Assembly (NCBI GenBank): GCA_035493955.1
Contig: DATJHI010000015.1
Span: forward strand, 124,001-188,000
DNA from: NCED01 sp035493955
Lineage (GTDB): Bacteria > Pseudomonadota > Alphaproteobacteria > Caulobacterales > Caulobacteraceae
Reading direction: 5' to 3'
DNA length: 64,000 nucleotides
Shown piece after piece: positions 29,907-38,662 of the stretch (within the stretch, counting starts at the first letter, position 1; each line of letters starts with the position of its first letter). A program made the translations under genes and the position numbers. Below the pieces are notes generated by a model. The model was not told where the DNA came from, made no database searches, and saw only the letters and a list, made by a program, of their open reading frames with translations.

Positions 29907-31468
29907 GCACGGCCTCCGTGGCCGAGCGCCGCGCCCTCGCCGGCCTGCCGGGCCTGTTGCTGGCGTTCGGCGGAGGGGCGGCGGCAGGGCTGGCCCATCC
30001 GCCGTTCGGTCTCCTGCCCGGCCTGCTCGGGTTCGCCCTAGTGCTCCACACCCTCGACGCCGCCCCCCTTGGCCGCCCCCTGCGCGCAGCCTTCGCCCGG
30101 GGCTGGGCGGCGGGCTTCGCCTATTTCCTGGTTGGCACATGGTGGGTGGGCGAGGCCTTCATGGTCGACGCCGCCGCCCACGCCTGGCAGGCGCCCTTCG
30201 CGGTCACCCTGCTGCCGGCGGGCCTGGCCCTGTTCTGGGGCGCCGCCGCCCTGGTCTATCGGGCCCTTGCCCCTGTCGGAGTCCGCCGGGTCCTGCTGTT
30301 CGCCGCCCTGTTCGCCCTGGCCGAATGGCTGCGCGGCAACGTCCTGACCGGCTTTCCCTGGGACCTGCCGGGGGAGGCCTGGCAGGCGGGATCGGCTCCG
30401 TCCCAGGCCGCCGCCCTGGTCGGCGCCTATGGGCTGAGTTTCGTCACCCTGGCCATCGCCGCCGCCCCGGCCGTGCTGGCGGGACCCGGAGGCAGGACGA
30501 CGAAGATGGCGGCCGTGGGCCTCGCCGTCCTGGCCCTGACCGGACTGTGGATCGGCGGGGCGATGCGGCTGTCGGAGCCGCGCCCGGCCGACACCGGCCT
30601 GTGGGTGCGGGTGGTCCAGCCGGATATCCCCCAGGCGATGAAGTGGTCGCCCCAGGCGTTCCAGGCCATCGTCGACCGCTATGTCCAGCTGACCGCCGCT
30701 CCGGCGCCGCGCCGCGCCGACGTGGTGATCTGGCCCGAAGCCGCCATCCCCGCCCAGGCCGACGACCTGTTCGCCAAGGGCGGCTGGACCGAGGCGGCCA
30801 TCGCCGGCGCCCTGATTCCCGGCCAAACTCTCCTGGCCGGAGTGGTCCGCAGCGACGGCCCCCGCTATTTCAACAGCCTGCTGGCCCTGCGCCGCACCGG
30901 CGACGGCTTCGCCTTCCTCGCCCTCTATGACAAGTTCCGCCTGGTGCCCTTCGGCGAGTTCCTGCCGATGGAGGGCCTGCTCTCCCGCCTCGGCCTGAAG
31001 AAGCTGATCGCGGTGGAGGGGAGCTTCACCACCGGTCCCCGGCCCGCCCCGATCGAACCGGCGGGCCTGCCGCGGCTGCAGCCCCTGATCTGCTACGAAA
31101 GCCTCTTTCCCGGCATCGCCAGGTCCGACGGGCTCCGTCCCGCCTGGATCGTCAATGTCTCCAACGACGCTTGGTTCGGCCGCACCTCGGGGCCGCTGCA
31201 GCACCTGAACCTGGCCAGCTACCGCGCCATCGAGCAGGGCCTGCCCCTGGTGCGCGCCACCCCCACCGGGGTCTCGGCTTTCGTCGACGCCTATGGCCGC
31301 ACCCTGAAGAGCCTGCCCCCCGGCAAGGGCGGGGTGCTGGACGCCGCCCTGCCCGGCGCGGTCGGCGCCACCCCCTATTCGCATTGGCGGGAGGGGCCGT
31401 TCTGGCTGATGGTCCTGCTGGGCCTGGCCTGCGCCTGCCGGCCCCGGCGACGGGCCGCGCGTCCATGA
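29903..31468 (+). CDS. lnt: Apolipoprotein N-acyltransferase
   Basis: 521 residues. Adds the third acyl chain to lipoproteins in the inner membrane. N-terminal hydrophobic segments (about 15-230) and a periplasmic nitrilase domain with Glu in VIWPEAAIPAQ, Lys in YDKFRLVPFGEFLP, and Cys in LICYESLFPG, then VNVSNDAWFG. Overlaps corC by ATGA and rsmI by ATGA. Confidence 0.96.
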   Translation: MSTASVAERRALAGLPGLLLAFGGGAAAGLAHPPFGLLPGLLGFALVLHTLDAAPLGRPLRAAFARGWAAGFAYFLVGTWWVGEAFMVDAAAHAWQAPFAVTLLPAGLALFWGAAALVYRALAPVGVRRVLLFAALFALAEWLRGNVLTGFPWDLPGEAWQAGSAPSQAAALVGAYGLSFVTLAIAAAPAVLAGPGGRTTKMAAVGLAVLALTGLWIGGAMRLSEPRPADTGLWVRVVQPDIPQAMKWSPQAFQAIVDRYVQLTAAPAPRRADVVIWPEAAIPAQADDLFAKGGWTEAAIAGALIPGQTLLAGVVRSDGPRYFNSLLALRRTGDGFAFLALYDKFRLVPFGEFLPMEGLLSRLGLKKLIAVEGSFTTGPRPAPIEPAGLPRLQPLICYESLFPGIARSDGLRPAWIVNVSNDAWFGRTSGPLQHLNLASYRAIEQGLPLVRATPTGVSAFVDAYGRTLKSLPPGKGGVLDAALPGAVGATPYSHWREGPFWLMVLLGLACACRPRRRAARP

Positions 31469-32325
31469 AGCCGCCGCCGAAGGACCCGGGCGAACTCGCC
31501 CCCGGCCTCTACATCGTCTCCACGCCGATCGGGAACCTGGGGGACCTGACCTTCCGGGCGCTGGAGGTGCTGACCGCCTGCGACATCGTCCTGGCCGAGG
31601 ACACCCGGGTCACCGCGAAGTTGCTGTCGCGCTATGGCCTGTCGAAGAAGGTCGAGCGCTACGACGACAACACCGACGAGCGGGCGCGGCCCAAGGTGCT
31701 GGCCGCCCTGGCCGCGGGCAAGCGGCTGGCGCTGGTCTCCGACGCCGGCACGCCCCTGATCTCCGACCCCGGCTACCGGCTGGTGCGCGAGGCGGCGGCT
31801 CTGGGGCTGGCGGTGATCCCGGTGCCGGGCGCCTCGGCGCTGCTGGCGGCCCTGGCGGTGGCGGGCCTGCCCACCGACCGTTTCCTGTTCGCCGGCTTTC
31901 CCCCGGCCAAGTCGGCCGGCCGCCGGGCTCTCTTCGAGGAGCTGGCCGGGGTGCGCGCCACCCTGGCCTTCTACGAGACCGGTCCAAGGCTCGCCGCCAG
32001 CCTGGCCGACATGGCGGCTGTGTTCGGCGGCCAGCGGGAGGCCATGGTCGCGCGCGAACTGACCAAGCTCTACGAGACCTGCCTCCGCGGGACCCTGGAC
32101 AGCCTGGCCACCCATCCTCGGCTCGCCGCCCCCAAGGGCGAGATCGTCGTGCTGGTCGGGGCCGGCGCCGACGCCGCCCCGGAGGCCGGCGACGTGGACC
32201 GGGCCCTCGCCGACGCCCTGGCCCGGCTGGGCCCGTCCGAAGCCGCCGCCGAGGTGGCCAAGGCCTTCGGCCTGAAGAAGCGGGACCTCTACCGCCGGGC
32301 CCTCGATCTGAAGGGGGCCGGATGA
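31465..32325 (+). CDS. rsmI: 16S rRNA (cytidine-1402-2'-O)-methyltransferase RsmI
   Basis: 286 residues. Tetrapyrrole-methylase fold: LYIVSTPIGNLGDLTFRALE, VLAEDTRVTAKLLSRYG, ALVSDAGTPLISDPGYRLV, PVPGASALLAALAVAGLPTD. It methylates C1402 of 16S rRNA. The start ATG overlaps the lnt stop; a longer reading beginning near 31171 is the shadow of lnt. Confidence 0.95.
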   Translation: MKPPPKDPGELAPGLYIVSTPIGNLGDLTFRALEVLTACDIVLAEDTRVTAKLLSRYGLSKKVERYDDNTDERARPKVLAALAAGKRLALVSDAGTPLISDPGYRLVREAAALGLAVIPVPGASALLAALAVAGLPTDRFLFAGFPPAKSAGRRALFEELAGVRATLAFYETGPRLAASLADMAAVFGGQREAMVARELTKLYETCLRGTLDSLATHPRLAAPKGEIVVLVGAGADAAPEAGDVDRALADALARLGPSEAAAEVAKAFGLKKRDLYRRALDLKGAG

Positions 32326-32744
32326 TCGCCGACCGGCTGAAGCAGGCCCGGATGGCGCGCGGCGGACGGGCGCGGCGGGATGGACGCTGGGCGGAGGTGG
32401 CGGCCGCGGTCTGGCTGATGGCCAAGGGCTGGCGGATCCTGGGCTTCCGGCTGAAATCCCGCGCCGGCGAGATCGACCTTCTGGCCCGGCGCGGTTCGGT
32501 GCTGGCGGTGGTGGAAGTCAAGCGCCGCGCCACGCTGGAGGCGGCCCTGGCCGCCGTGACCCCGACCCAGGCCGCCCGCCTGCGTCGGGCCGGCGCCGCC
32601 ATCGCCGCCCGGCGGCCGGGCCTCCAGGGGCTTTCCATAAGATTGGATATGGTCGCGCTCGCACCCGGCCGCAGACCACGGCATATAGTCGATGCATGGG
32701 GACCAACTGGCGACCAGAACCCACACAGTCGGACGGGGCGATGA
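32322..32744 (+). CDS. UPF0102 (YraN) nuclease-fold protein
   Basis: 140 residues. Restriction-endonuclease-like fold of the YraN family: E in AAVWLMAKGWRILGFRLKSRAGEIDLLARRG (in part), then VVEVKRR giving a D-E-x-K set. Exact substrate is not established. It usually follows rsmI, as here. Overlaps rsmI (ATGA) and the next gene. Confidence 0.9.
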   Translation: MIADRLKQARMARGGRARRDGRWAEVAAAVWLMAKGWRILGFRLKSRAGEIDLLARRGSVLAVVEVKRRATLEAALAAVTPTQAARLRRAGAAIAARRPGLQGLSIRLDMVALAPGRRPRHIVDAWGPTGDQNPHSRTGR

Positions 32745-33556
32745 CCCAGGAGGACGCCGAGCGGGCCCTCGCCGCCGCCGGCGCAGCGCCGGACGACCGT
32801 TTCCCCCTGTTCGAAGCGGCCCTGTCCTGCGCCCTGCATGAGGATCCGACCCGGGACCCTGAGCCCGCCCGCGCCCTGGTGACCACGGCGGCGGGGCTGC
32901 TGACCGAGCGACTGAAAGGGCTGCGGCCCGAGGACGCCATCTGCGAGGCCCTCGGGGGCGACCTCGACCTGCACGGCGACATGATGACCTACGAGGACCC
33001 GGCCAACGCCGACATCATTTCGGTGTGCGAGCGGCGCAAGGGCCTGCCGGTGGCCTTGGGCGTGATCTATCTGGAAGCGGCGCGCCGTTGCCGCCTGGAG
33101 GTCGCCGGCGTCGACTTTCCCGGCCACTTCATGCTGCGGATCGAGACCGACCAAGGGCCGATCGCCTTGGATCCCTTCGCCGGCGGGCGGGTGATCATGC
33201 CTTCCGAATTGACCCGGCGGGCGCTGCAGACCGGGCTCACCCCCAACGCCGCCGACCGGATGGACGTGCTGATGGCCCCGGTGCCCGACCGCATGGTGGT
33301 GCTGAGGCTGCAGAACAACATCTTCGCCCGCGCCGCCTATGTCCGCGACTACGCCCGGGCGGAGCGCTCCGCCCTGCGCCGCGCCCTGATCGACCCCACC
33401 GACCACCGGCCCTGGATCGACGTTGCGGCGGCCCGGGAGGGCCAGGGCCGGCTCGCCGGCGCCCTGCAGGCGCTGAACCAGGCCCAGGAACTGGATGGCG
33501 GCGCCGCCCTGGCCGCCCGCGTCGCCCGTGAACGGCTGCGGCGGACGCTGAACTAG
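32741..33556 (+). CDS. SirB1-family transglutaminase-like/TPR protein
   Basis: 271 residues. The DLDLHGDMMTYEDPANADIISVCERRKGLPVALGVIYLEAARR region (in parts) is a transglutaminase-like core of the SirB1/DUF type, followed by a C-terminal helical TPR-like part (RALIDPTDHRPWIDVAAAREGQG). Role unknown. ATG at 32741 overlaps the yraN stop (ATGA), so it is preferred to the ATG at 32696. Confidence 0.8.
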   Translation: MTQEDAERALAAAGAAPDDRFPLFEAALSCALHEDPTRDPEPARALVTTAAGLLTERLKGLRPEDAICEALGGDLDLHGDMMTYEDPANADIISVCERRKGLPVALGVIYLEAARRCRLEVAGVDFPGHFMLRIETDQGPIALDPFAGGRVIMPSELTRRALQTGLTPNAADRMDVLMAPVPDRMVVLRLQNNIFARAAYVRDYARAERSALRRALIDPTDHRPWIDVAAAREGQGRLAGALQALNQAQELDGGAALAARVARERLRRTLN

Positions 33557-33633
33557 AAGCTGCCGCCAGCAATTCCGCGCGAACGGCGTCAAAAATCCCG
33601 CTATGGATCGCGGCTCAGCCACGGAGACCGCGC

Positions 33634-34581
33634 ATGGGCCTGAAGGTCGCGATCCAGATGGACCCCATCGAGGGGGTCGACAGCCGCACCGACACCACCT
33701 TCCTGATGGCCCTGAACGCCCAGGAGCGCGGCCACCGGCTGTGGGTTTACCAGCCCGAACGGCTGGCTCTGGAGGACGGGCGCCTGACCGCCTCGGCCCG
33801 GCCCCTGACCGTGAAGCCGACAGTGGGCGACCACTACGCCCTGGGCGCCTCGGAAACCCTCGATCTGGCCGAAGTCGACGTGGTGCTGATGCGCCAGGAC
33901 CCGCCCTTCGACATGGCCTATATCACCGCCACCCACCTGCTCGAACACGTCCATCCCGGGACCCTGGTGGTGAACAATCCGGTCGAGGTCCGCAACGCGC
34001 CGGAGAAGCTGTTCGTCACCCACTTCCCCGGGGTGCAGCCGCCGACCCTGATCACCCGCGACGTCGACGCCATCGCCGACTTCAAGACCCGCTATCCGGA
34101 CATGATCCTGAAGCCCCTCTACGGCAACGGCGGCTCGGGCGTGGCGCGGTTGAAGTCCGACGATCCCAATCTGAACGCCATGCTCGAGTTGCATTTCGCC
34201 CTGAGCCGGGAGCCGGTGATCTGCCAGGCCTTCCTTCCGGAGGTCTCCGCCGGGGATAAACGCATCCTGCTGGTCGATGGCGAGCCGGTGGGCGTGATCA
34301 ACCGCGTGCCGCTGGCCGGACAGGTGCGGTCGAACCTGCACGTGGGCGGCCGGGCGGAAGCGGTGGAGCTGACGCCGCGGGACCGGGAGCTGTGCGCCAT
34401 CATCGGGCCGGAACTGAAGCGGCGCGGCCTGCTGTTCGTCGGCATCGACGTGATCGGCCGCTACCTGACCGAGATCAACGTGACCTCCCCCACCGGCGCC
34501 CAGCAGTTGAAGCGCTTCACCGGCGTCGACGCCACCGCCCTGATGTGGGACCGGATCGAGGCGATCCGCGCCGACGGCTGA
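33634..34581 (+). CDS. gshB: Glutathione synthetase
   Basis: 315 residues. Joins gamma-glutamylcysteine with glycine using ATP. Pre-ATP-grasp MGLKVAIQMDPIEGVDSRTDTT (in part), then ATP-grasp LKPLYGNGGSGVARL, VDGEPVGVINRVPLAG, and FVGIDVIGRYLTEINVTSPTG (in part). Normal length. It completes the pathway begun by gshA at 5953-7353. Confidence 0.95.
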   Translation: MGLKVAIQMDPIEGVDSRTDTTFLMALNAQERGHRLWVYQPERLALEDGRLTASARPLTVKPTVGDHYALGASETLDLAEVDVVLMRQDPPFDMAYITATHLLEHVHPGTLVVNNPVEVRNAPEKLFVTHFPGVQPPTLITRDVDAIADFKTRYPDMILKPLYGNGGSGVARLKSDDPNLNAMLELHFALSREPVICQAFLPEVSAGDKRILLVDGEPVGVINRVPLAGQVRSNLHVGGRAEAVELTPRDRELCAIIGPELKRRGLLFVGIDVIGRYLTEINVTSPTGAQQLKRFTGVDATALMWDRIEAIRADG

Positions 34582-34584
34582 GCC

Positions 34585-35151
34585 ATGCCGACCTGCCGGC
34601 CGGCCACCTTGGACGATATTCCCGAGCTCGAGGATTTGATCGACCAGGCCATCGGGGTCCTGCTGCGCGAGTTCCTGACTCCCGACCAGCTCGCCGCCAG
34701 CCGGGCGGTGATGGGGTTGGACTCCCAACTGATCGCCGACGGGACCTATGTCGCGGCCGAGGCGGAGGGCCGGATCGTCGGCTGCGGCGGCTGGAGCCGG
34801 CGCGCCACCCCCTACGGCGGCGACCATTCGGCCGGGCGAGACGCCGCCCTGCTCGATCCCTCCATCGATCCGGCGCGCATCCGGGCCATGTACACCCGCC
34901 CGGGATGGGAGCGCCGTGGGGTGGGCCGGCTGATCCTGGCCCAGTGCGAGGCAGGCGCGGCGGCGGCAGGCTTCATCCGGACCGAACTGACCGCGACCCT
35001 GGGCGGAGAGCCCCTCTATCGCGCCTGCGGCTATGCCGAAATCGAGCGCTTCAGCGACGCGACCGGCGGCGCTCCTGTTCCCCTCGTCCGGATGGGTAAA
35101 TGCTTAACCAATCGGCATGAAACTTCATCTCCCGATCCCGGTTTTCCGTAG
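34585..35151 (+). CDS. GNAT-family acetyltransferase
   Basis: 188 residues, GNAT fold: CRPATLDDIPELEDLIDQAI at the start, GRIVGCGGWSRR, and the CoA loop YTRPGWERRGVGRLILAQCE (in part). Acceptor unknown. It starts 3 bases after the gshB stop, probably coupled to it. Confidence 0.85.
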   Translation: MPTCRPATLDDIPELEDLIDQAIGVLLREFLTPDQLAASRAVMGLDSQLIADGTYVAAEAEGRIVGCGGWSRRATPYGGDHSAGRDAALLDPSIDPARIRAMYTRPGWERRGVGRLILAQCEAGAAAAGFIRTELTATLGGEPLYRACGYAEIERFSDATGGAPVPLVRMGKCLTNRHETSSPDPGFP

Positions 35152-35172
35152 CGGGAGAAGGAGGAAATCGCC

Positions 35173-35340
35173 ATGAAAAGCAGCGTCAAGCCGCCGTGCG
35201 ATCGTTGGACCCCCCCGCGGGGGCTGCAGCAGGATCAGACCTCGCCCCGGCGCGAGCCCAGGTCGTCCCCGCCCAACCGTGAGGCCTTTTCACCCAAGCT
35301 GGACCTGAAACGCAGCTATGTGGCGGCCCCCAGCGATTGA
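35173..35340 (+). CDS. Small proline/arginine-rich ORF, 55 aa
   Basis: ATG at 35173 preceded by an excellent ribosome-binding site (AGAAGGAGGAAA). The 55-residue product is basic and Pro-rich (about nine Pro, eight Arg) with no membrane segment; I recognise no family. It lies 22 bases after the GNAT gene and is in the same direction. It may be a real small protein; evidence is the RBS and position only. Confidence 0.5.
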   Translation: MKSSVKPPCDRWTPPRGLQQDQTSPRREPRSSPPNREAFSPKLDLKRSYVAAPSD

Positions 35341-35440
35341 CGGGGAAGGTCGCTTCAAGATTGTTCCGCCTTTGTTCTTGACGGGCCGGTAAGGTCCGGG
35401 CACCGTCTTTCCTTCAAAAGGGAAAGCGGGCGGGGCCGGC

Positions 35441-36478
35441 ATGGTCGCCAAGGTGGTCACGGTGGCGTTCGAGGGGGTCGAGGCCCGCCGGGTGGACGTG
35501 GAAGTCCAGCTGGTGTCGGGCCAGGTCGCCTTCATCATCGTCGGCCTGGGCGACAAGGCCGTGGCCGAGAGCCGCGAGCGGGTGTGGGCGGCTTTCGCGG
35601 CCCTGGGCCTGGCGATCCCGTCGCGCCGGATCGTGGTCAATCTCGCCCCCGCCAACCTACCCAAGGAGGGTAGCCACTACGATCTGCCGATCGCGCTCGG
35701 GCTGATGGGGGTGATGGGCATATTGCCCCCCGACGTCCTGGCGGAATGGATGGCGTTCGGCGAGGTGGGACTGGACGGGCGCATCGCCCCGACGGCCGGG
35801 GCCCTGCCCGCCGCCCTGGCGGCGTCACAGGCGGGCCTGGGCCTGATCTGCCCCGAAGCCAGCGGGCCGGAGGCGGCCTGGGCCGGCGAGGTCCGCATCC
35901 TCGCGCCCCGATCGCTGATCGGGGTGGTGAATCATTTCCGCGGGACCCAGCTGCTGTCGCCACCCCGGCCGGGACCGGTGTTGGACCCGCCGGCGGGCGC
36001 CGACCTGCGCGACGTCAAGGGTCAGGAACAGGCCAAGCGGGCGCTGGAGATCGCCGCGGCGGGGGGCCACAACCTCATGTTCATCGGCCCGCCGGGGTCG
36101 GGCAAATCGATGATGGCCCAGCGCCTGCCCGGCCTGTTGCCGCCGCTTTCGGCCAGGGAGTTGCTGGAGACCTCCATGGTCCATTCCGTGGCGGGGCTGA
36201 TCGCCAAGGGAGCCCTGACCCGGGCGCGGCCGTTCCGCAGCCCGCACCATTCCGCCAGCATGGCCGCCCTGACCGGCGGCGGCCTGCGCGCCAAGCCTGG
36301 CGAGGTCAGCCTAGCCCACAACGGGGTGCTGTTCCTGGACGAGCTGCCGGAGTTCAGCGCCCAGGCCTTGGATTCCCTCCGCCAGCCCCTGGAGACGGGC
36401 GAGGTGTTCGTGGCCCGCGCCAACGCCCACATCCGCTATCCGGCGCGCGTGCAGCTGGTGGCGGCGATGAACCCCTGA
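35441..36478 (+). pseudogene. comM: comM (YifB), Mg-chelatase-like ATPase, 3' half cut off by element insertion
   Basis: 345 residues of a protein usually about 510. The ChlI-like N-terminal domain (VAKVVTVAFEGVEARRVDVE) and AAA+ core with Walker A FIGPPGSGKSMMAQRLPG and Walker B VLFLDELPEF are intact. The frame ends at an in-frame TGA immediately after MNP, the conserved AAMNPCPCG-type motif, where the foreign sequence starts. ComM is a helicase for branch migration in natural transformation, and it is a recurrent integration target (for example AbaR-type islands). The rest of the gene should lie at the far end of the element, outside the window. Confidence 0.9.
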
Positions 36479-37983
36479 AGTTGCGTGGCGCTGTGGTGAC
36501 TACTTCCGCCCGTGAGGGCGGTTGGCTGGTACACAGGAAGATGCAGAAGATCGATTTCGATCTCGTCCTTGCCGACGACAATCCGGCTGGTCGTCGCCTC
36601 CACCATCTGCCGCTTCTCCGAGGCGCTTAACGACGGCCAACGATCCGTGAGGGTTTGGGCTCCGAGCACAGCCTCTTCCTGTGAGGCAGCGGAAATCCGC
36701 ATCACATCGAGTTCAGCCTGAAGGCGCGGCACTTCATCTTCGTGCTGCCGGCGACGCTCAGAGATCGGCCGATGATGACGGGCGAAATCCTCCTTCGGGA
36801 TTTGGCCTGCGTGATACAGCTCGAACACCCGAGCTTCCTCAGCTTCGATCTTCCGCAGATCGGCGAGGGTCCGTTCAATCAGCCGCTCCTTGTCCCGCAT
36901 CGCTTCGGTCGCCGCTCGCGCGTGCGCCTCAATCTCCTCGGGCGACAGCAGGAACCGATGCAGCTCCGACAGGAAGACCGCTTCGAGGTCGGCAATCGGG
37001 ATTTTGTTGCGGCATCCCTCGCAGACGTACTTGGGTGAACCGGCGCGCACATACATGCGGGTGCCGCAGGCGCAGTGCGCGATCCCGGCAAAGAGATGCG
37101 TGACCTGACGCGAGACGGGCTTCACCCGCGCCCGCTGGCTGTCGAGGATGGTCGCGCATTTCTCCCACAGCTCATCCGTCACGATGGGTTCGACCGGGAT
37201 CACCACCCAATCGATCTCGGGCTTCAGCTTCCACGCCTTCTTGCTGTCGGTCGTGCAGGTGTAGTTGCGGCGGTGGAGGCCCTTGGCGCTCGTGTCGTTC
37301 AAGAGCCGGTCAACCGAGGTGCCGGTCCATAGCTCACCCCGGCGGGTGCGATAGCCGCGTTCATTGAGGAGCCGCGCCACGGTGCGCTTCCTCTGGTGTT
37401 CGACGAACAGCTCGAACATGAGCCGTCGCACTGGGGCTTCGTTCGGATCGACGACGAGCTGCTTATCCACCCACTGGAACCCGAAGGGCGCTGCGCCGCC
37501 GATGGGCTTGCCGAGCTTGGCCCGGATCGGCACCGACGCCGCCACGCGATCGGCGATCTCCTCCCGTTCCCAAGCCGACATGGCGGCGATCATCGTGAAA
37601 AAGAGCCGACCAGCCGGGCTGCTGGTATCGATGGCCTCCTGAAGCGAGATGAGGTCAGCGCCGCACTGGCGGAAAATATCCGCGAAGGAGAGCAGCTCTT
37701 GGGTGTTGCGCGCCAGTCGCGCGAGCTTTGAGAAGACCAGGCCCGTGATGGTCCCGGCGCGCACGTCGGCGAGCATGCGCTGCGCCTCCGGGTGGCCCAT
37801 GACCGCCTTTCCGGAGACCCCATCAAGTCGGTACGTGGCCGCGATGTGCCAGCCTTTGGCTTCGGCATACGCTCGCGCGCGTTTCTCATGGTGCTCGGGG
37901 CTTTCGCCCCGCGCCTGGTCCTCGGTCGAGACCCTGATCCACACACCCACGGACTTCGTTGAACCGTCCGGCTCTTGACGCAT
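36436..37983 (-). CDS. Large serine recombinase at the element's left end
   Basis: 515 residues. Resolvase domain with catalytic Ser in WIRVSTEDQ near residue 16, VFSKLARLARNTQELL, and EREEIADRVAASV; then a recombinase domain, a zinc ribbon (CACGTRMY ... CEGC) and a coiled coil. It is the most likely integrase of the comM element, because it points toward and abuts the junction. Its last dozen codons read the antisense of comM, so the normal C-terminus was replaced or extended on integration. ATG at 37983 is preferred to one at 38019. Confidence 0.9.
   Translation of the reverse strand: MRQEPDGSTKSVGVWIRVSTEDQARGESPEHHEKRARAYAEAKGWHIAATYRLDGVSGKAVMGHPEAQRMLADVRAGTITGLVFSKLARLARNTQELLSFADIFRQCGADLISLQEAIDTSSPAGRLFFTMIAAMSAWEREEIADRVAASVPIRAKLGKPIGGAAPFGFQWVDKQLVVDPNEAPVRRLMFELFVEHQRKRTVARLLNERGYRTRRGELWTGTSVDRLLNDTSAKGLHRRNYTCTTDSKKAWKLKPEIDWVVIPVEPIVTDELWEKCATILDSQRARVKPVSRQVTHLFAGIAHCACGTRMYVRAGSPKYVCEGCRNKIPIADLEAVFLSELHRFLLSPEEIEAHARAATEAMRDKERLIERTLADLRKIEAEEARVFELYHAGQIPKEDFARHHRPISERRRQHEDEVPRLQAELDVMRISAASQEEAVLGAQTLTDRWPSLSASEKRQMVEATTSRIVVGKDEIEIDLLHLPVYQPTALTGGSSHHSATQLQGFIAATSCTRAG
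36468..36480. other. Putative attL of the comM-integrated element
   Basis: The comM coding sequence is conserved up to GATGAACCCC and then departs (TGAAGTTGCG instead of the cysteine-rich comM continuation). The crossover core probably lies within AACCCCTG, the last bases compatible with both. The exact core needs the other junction. Confidence 0.6.
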
Positions 37984-38067
37984 GCGCCCCTCCGTGTCGC
38001 GAGAACAAAGAGAATACACCAGCGGGAGGCTAGGGTGAACATTCAGCTTCAGTTTGGTAGAGTGGGC

Positions 38068-38097
38068 GACGCCCCGCAGGGGATACTGCGGGGCGTC
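38068..38097. repeat. Perfect 12-bp inverted repeat
   Basis: GACGCCCCGCAG, loop of 6, CTGCGGGGCGTC. It lies 22 bases beyond the stop of the RuvC-like gene (leftward) and upstream of recombinase 1. No T-run on either strand. It may end the RuvC-like transcript or serve as a recombinase or replication hairpin. Confidence 0.6.
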
Positions 38098-38119
38098 AGA
38101 TTACGATCTGCGGGGTCAG

Positions 38120-38662
38120 CTAGGCCGCGTTCCTCTTTTCATCGAGGAGCGCGGTCGCCCCGTTATGGAAGTGAGCAAGCACGACGGCGGCAGCGTTGAA
38201 GATCGCGAGCCGCCGATCCTCGGCATTCCAGGCACGACGCTTGGGTGGCAATCGATGGGCGAGCGCCGGGAAGTGCCGTGCGATTGCAGCGGCTATCTCC
38301 TCGCGCGTCTTTGCACCAACCGAATTGAACGCGCCTTGGACTACCGCACGCGAATGCCCCTCGACGGTAAGTCCACGGTCGGTGGCGATGGCGAGCATAT
38401 CGAGGCCGAGCCGCCGCGCCCACCTACAACGTCCCTTCGGTTCCGCCTCGAACGCCTCCAGCACCAATTCGGCGGGCCTGAAGCGTGCAATCAGCCGTTC
38501 GAAGTGCCGCAAACTCGTGAGATGGCCCCGGTCGCGAAGGGGCGTGCAAGTACCCGCTTCGATCAGATTGAACGGACCTTCACAGATCACCCATCCGAAG
38601 CCGCGTCCCGTTGGATGAACACCGAGGGTGCGAAAGCGATATGTCGCTTCTGCCCCCTTCAT
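38120..38662 (-). CDS. RuvC-like Holliday-junction nuclease homologue, first catalytic Asp replaced
   Basis: 180 residues. An RNase H-like fold resembling RuvC: LGVHPTGRGFGWVICEG aligns with the RuvC LGIDPG motif but has His for the catalytic Asp. LVLEAFEAEPKGRCRWARRLG matches the second acidic motif (Glu retained), and AEDRRLAIFNAAAVVLAH the C-terminal acidic motif. The start overlaps the stop of the XRE gene (ATGA). Role in the element may be junction processing; activity is uncertain because of the His. Confidence 0.6.
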   Translation of the reverse strand: MKGAEATYRFRTLGVHPTGRGFGWVICEGPFNLIEAGTCTPLRDRGHLTSLRHFERLIARFRPAELVLEAFEAEPKGRCRWARRLGLDMLAIATDRGLTVEGHSRAVVQGAFNSVGAKTREEIAAAIARHFPALAHRLPPKRRAWNAEDRRLAIFNAAAVVLAHFHNGATALLDEKRNAA

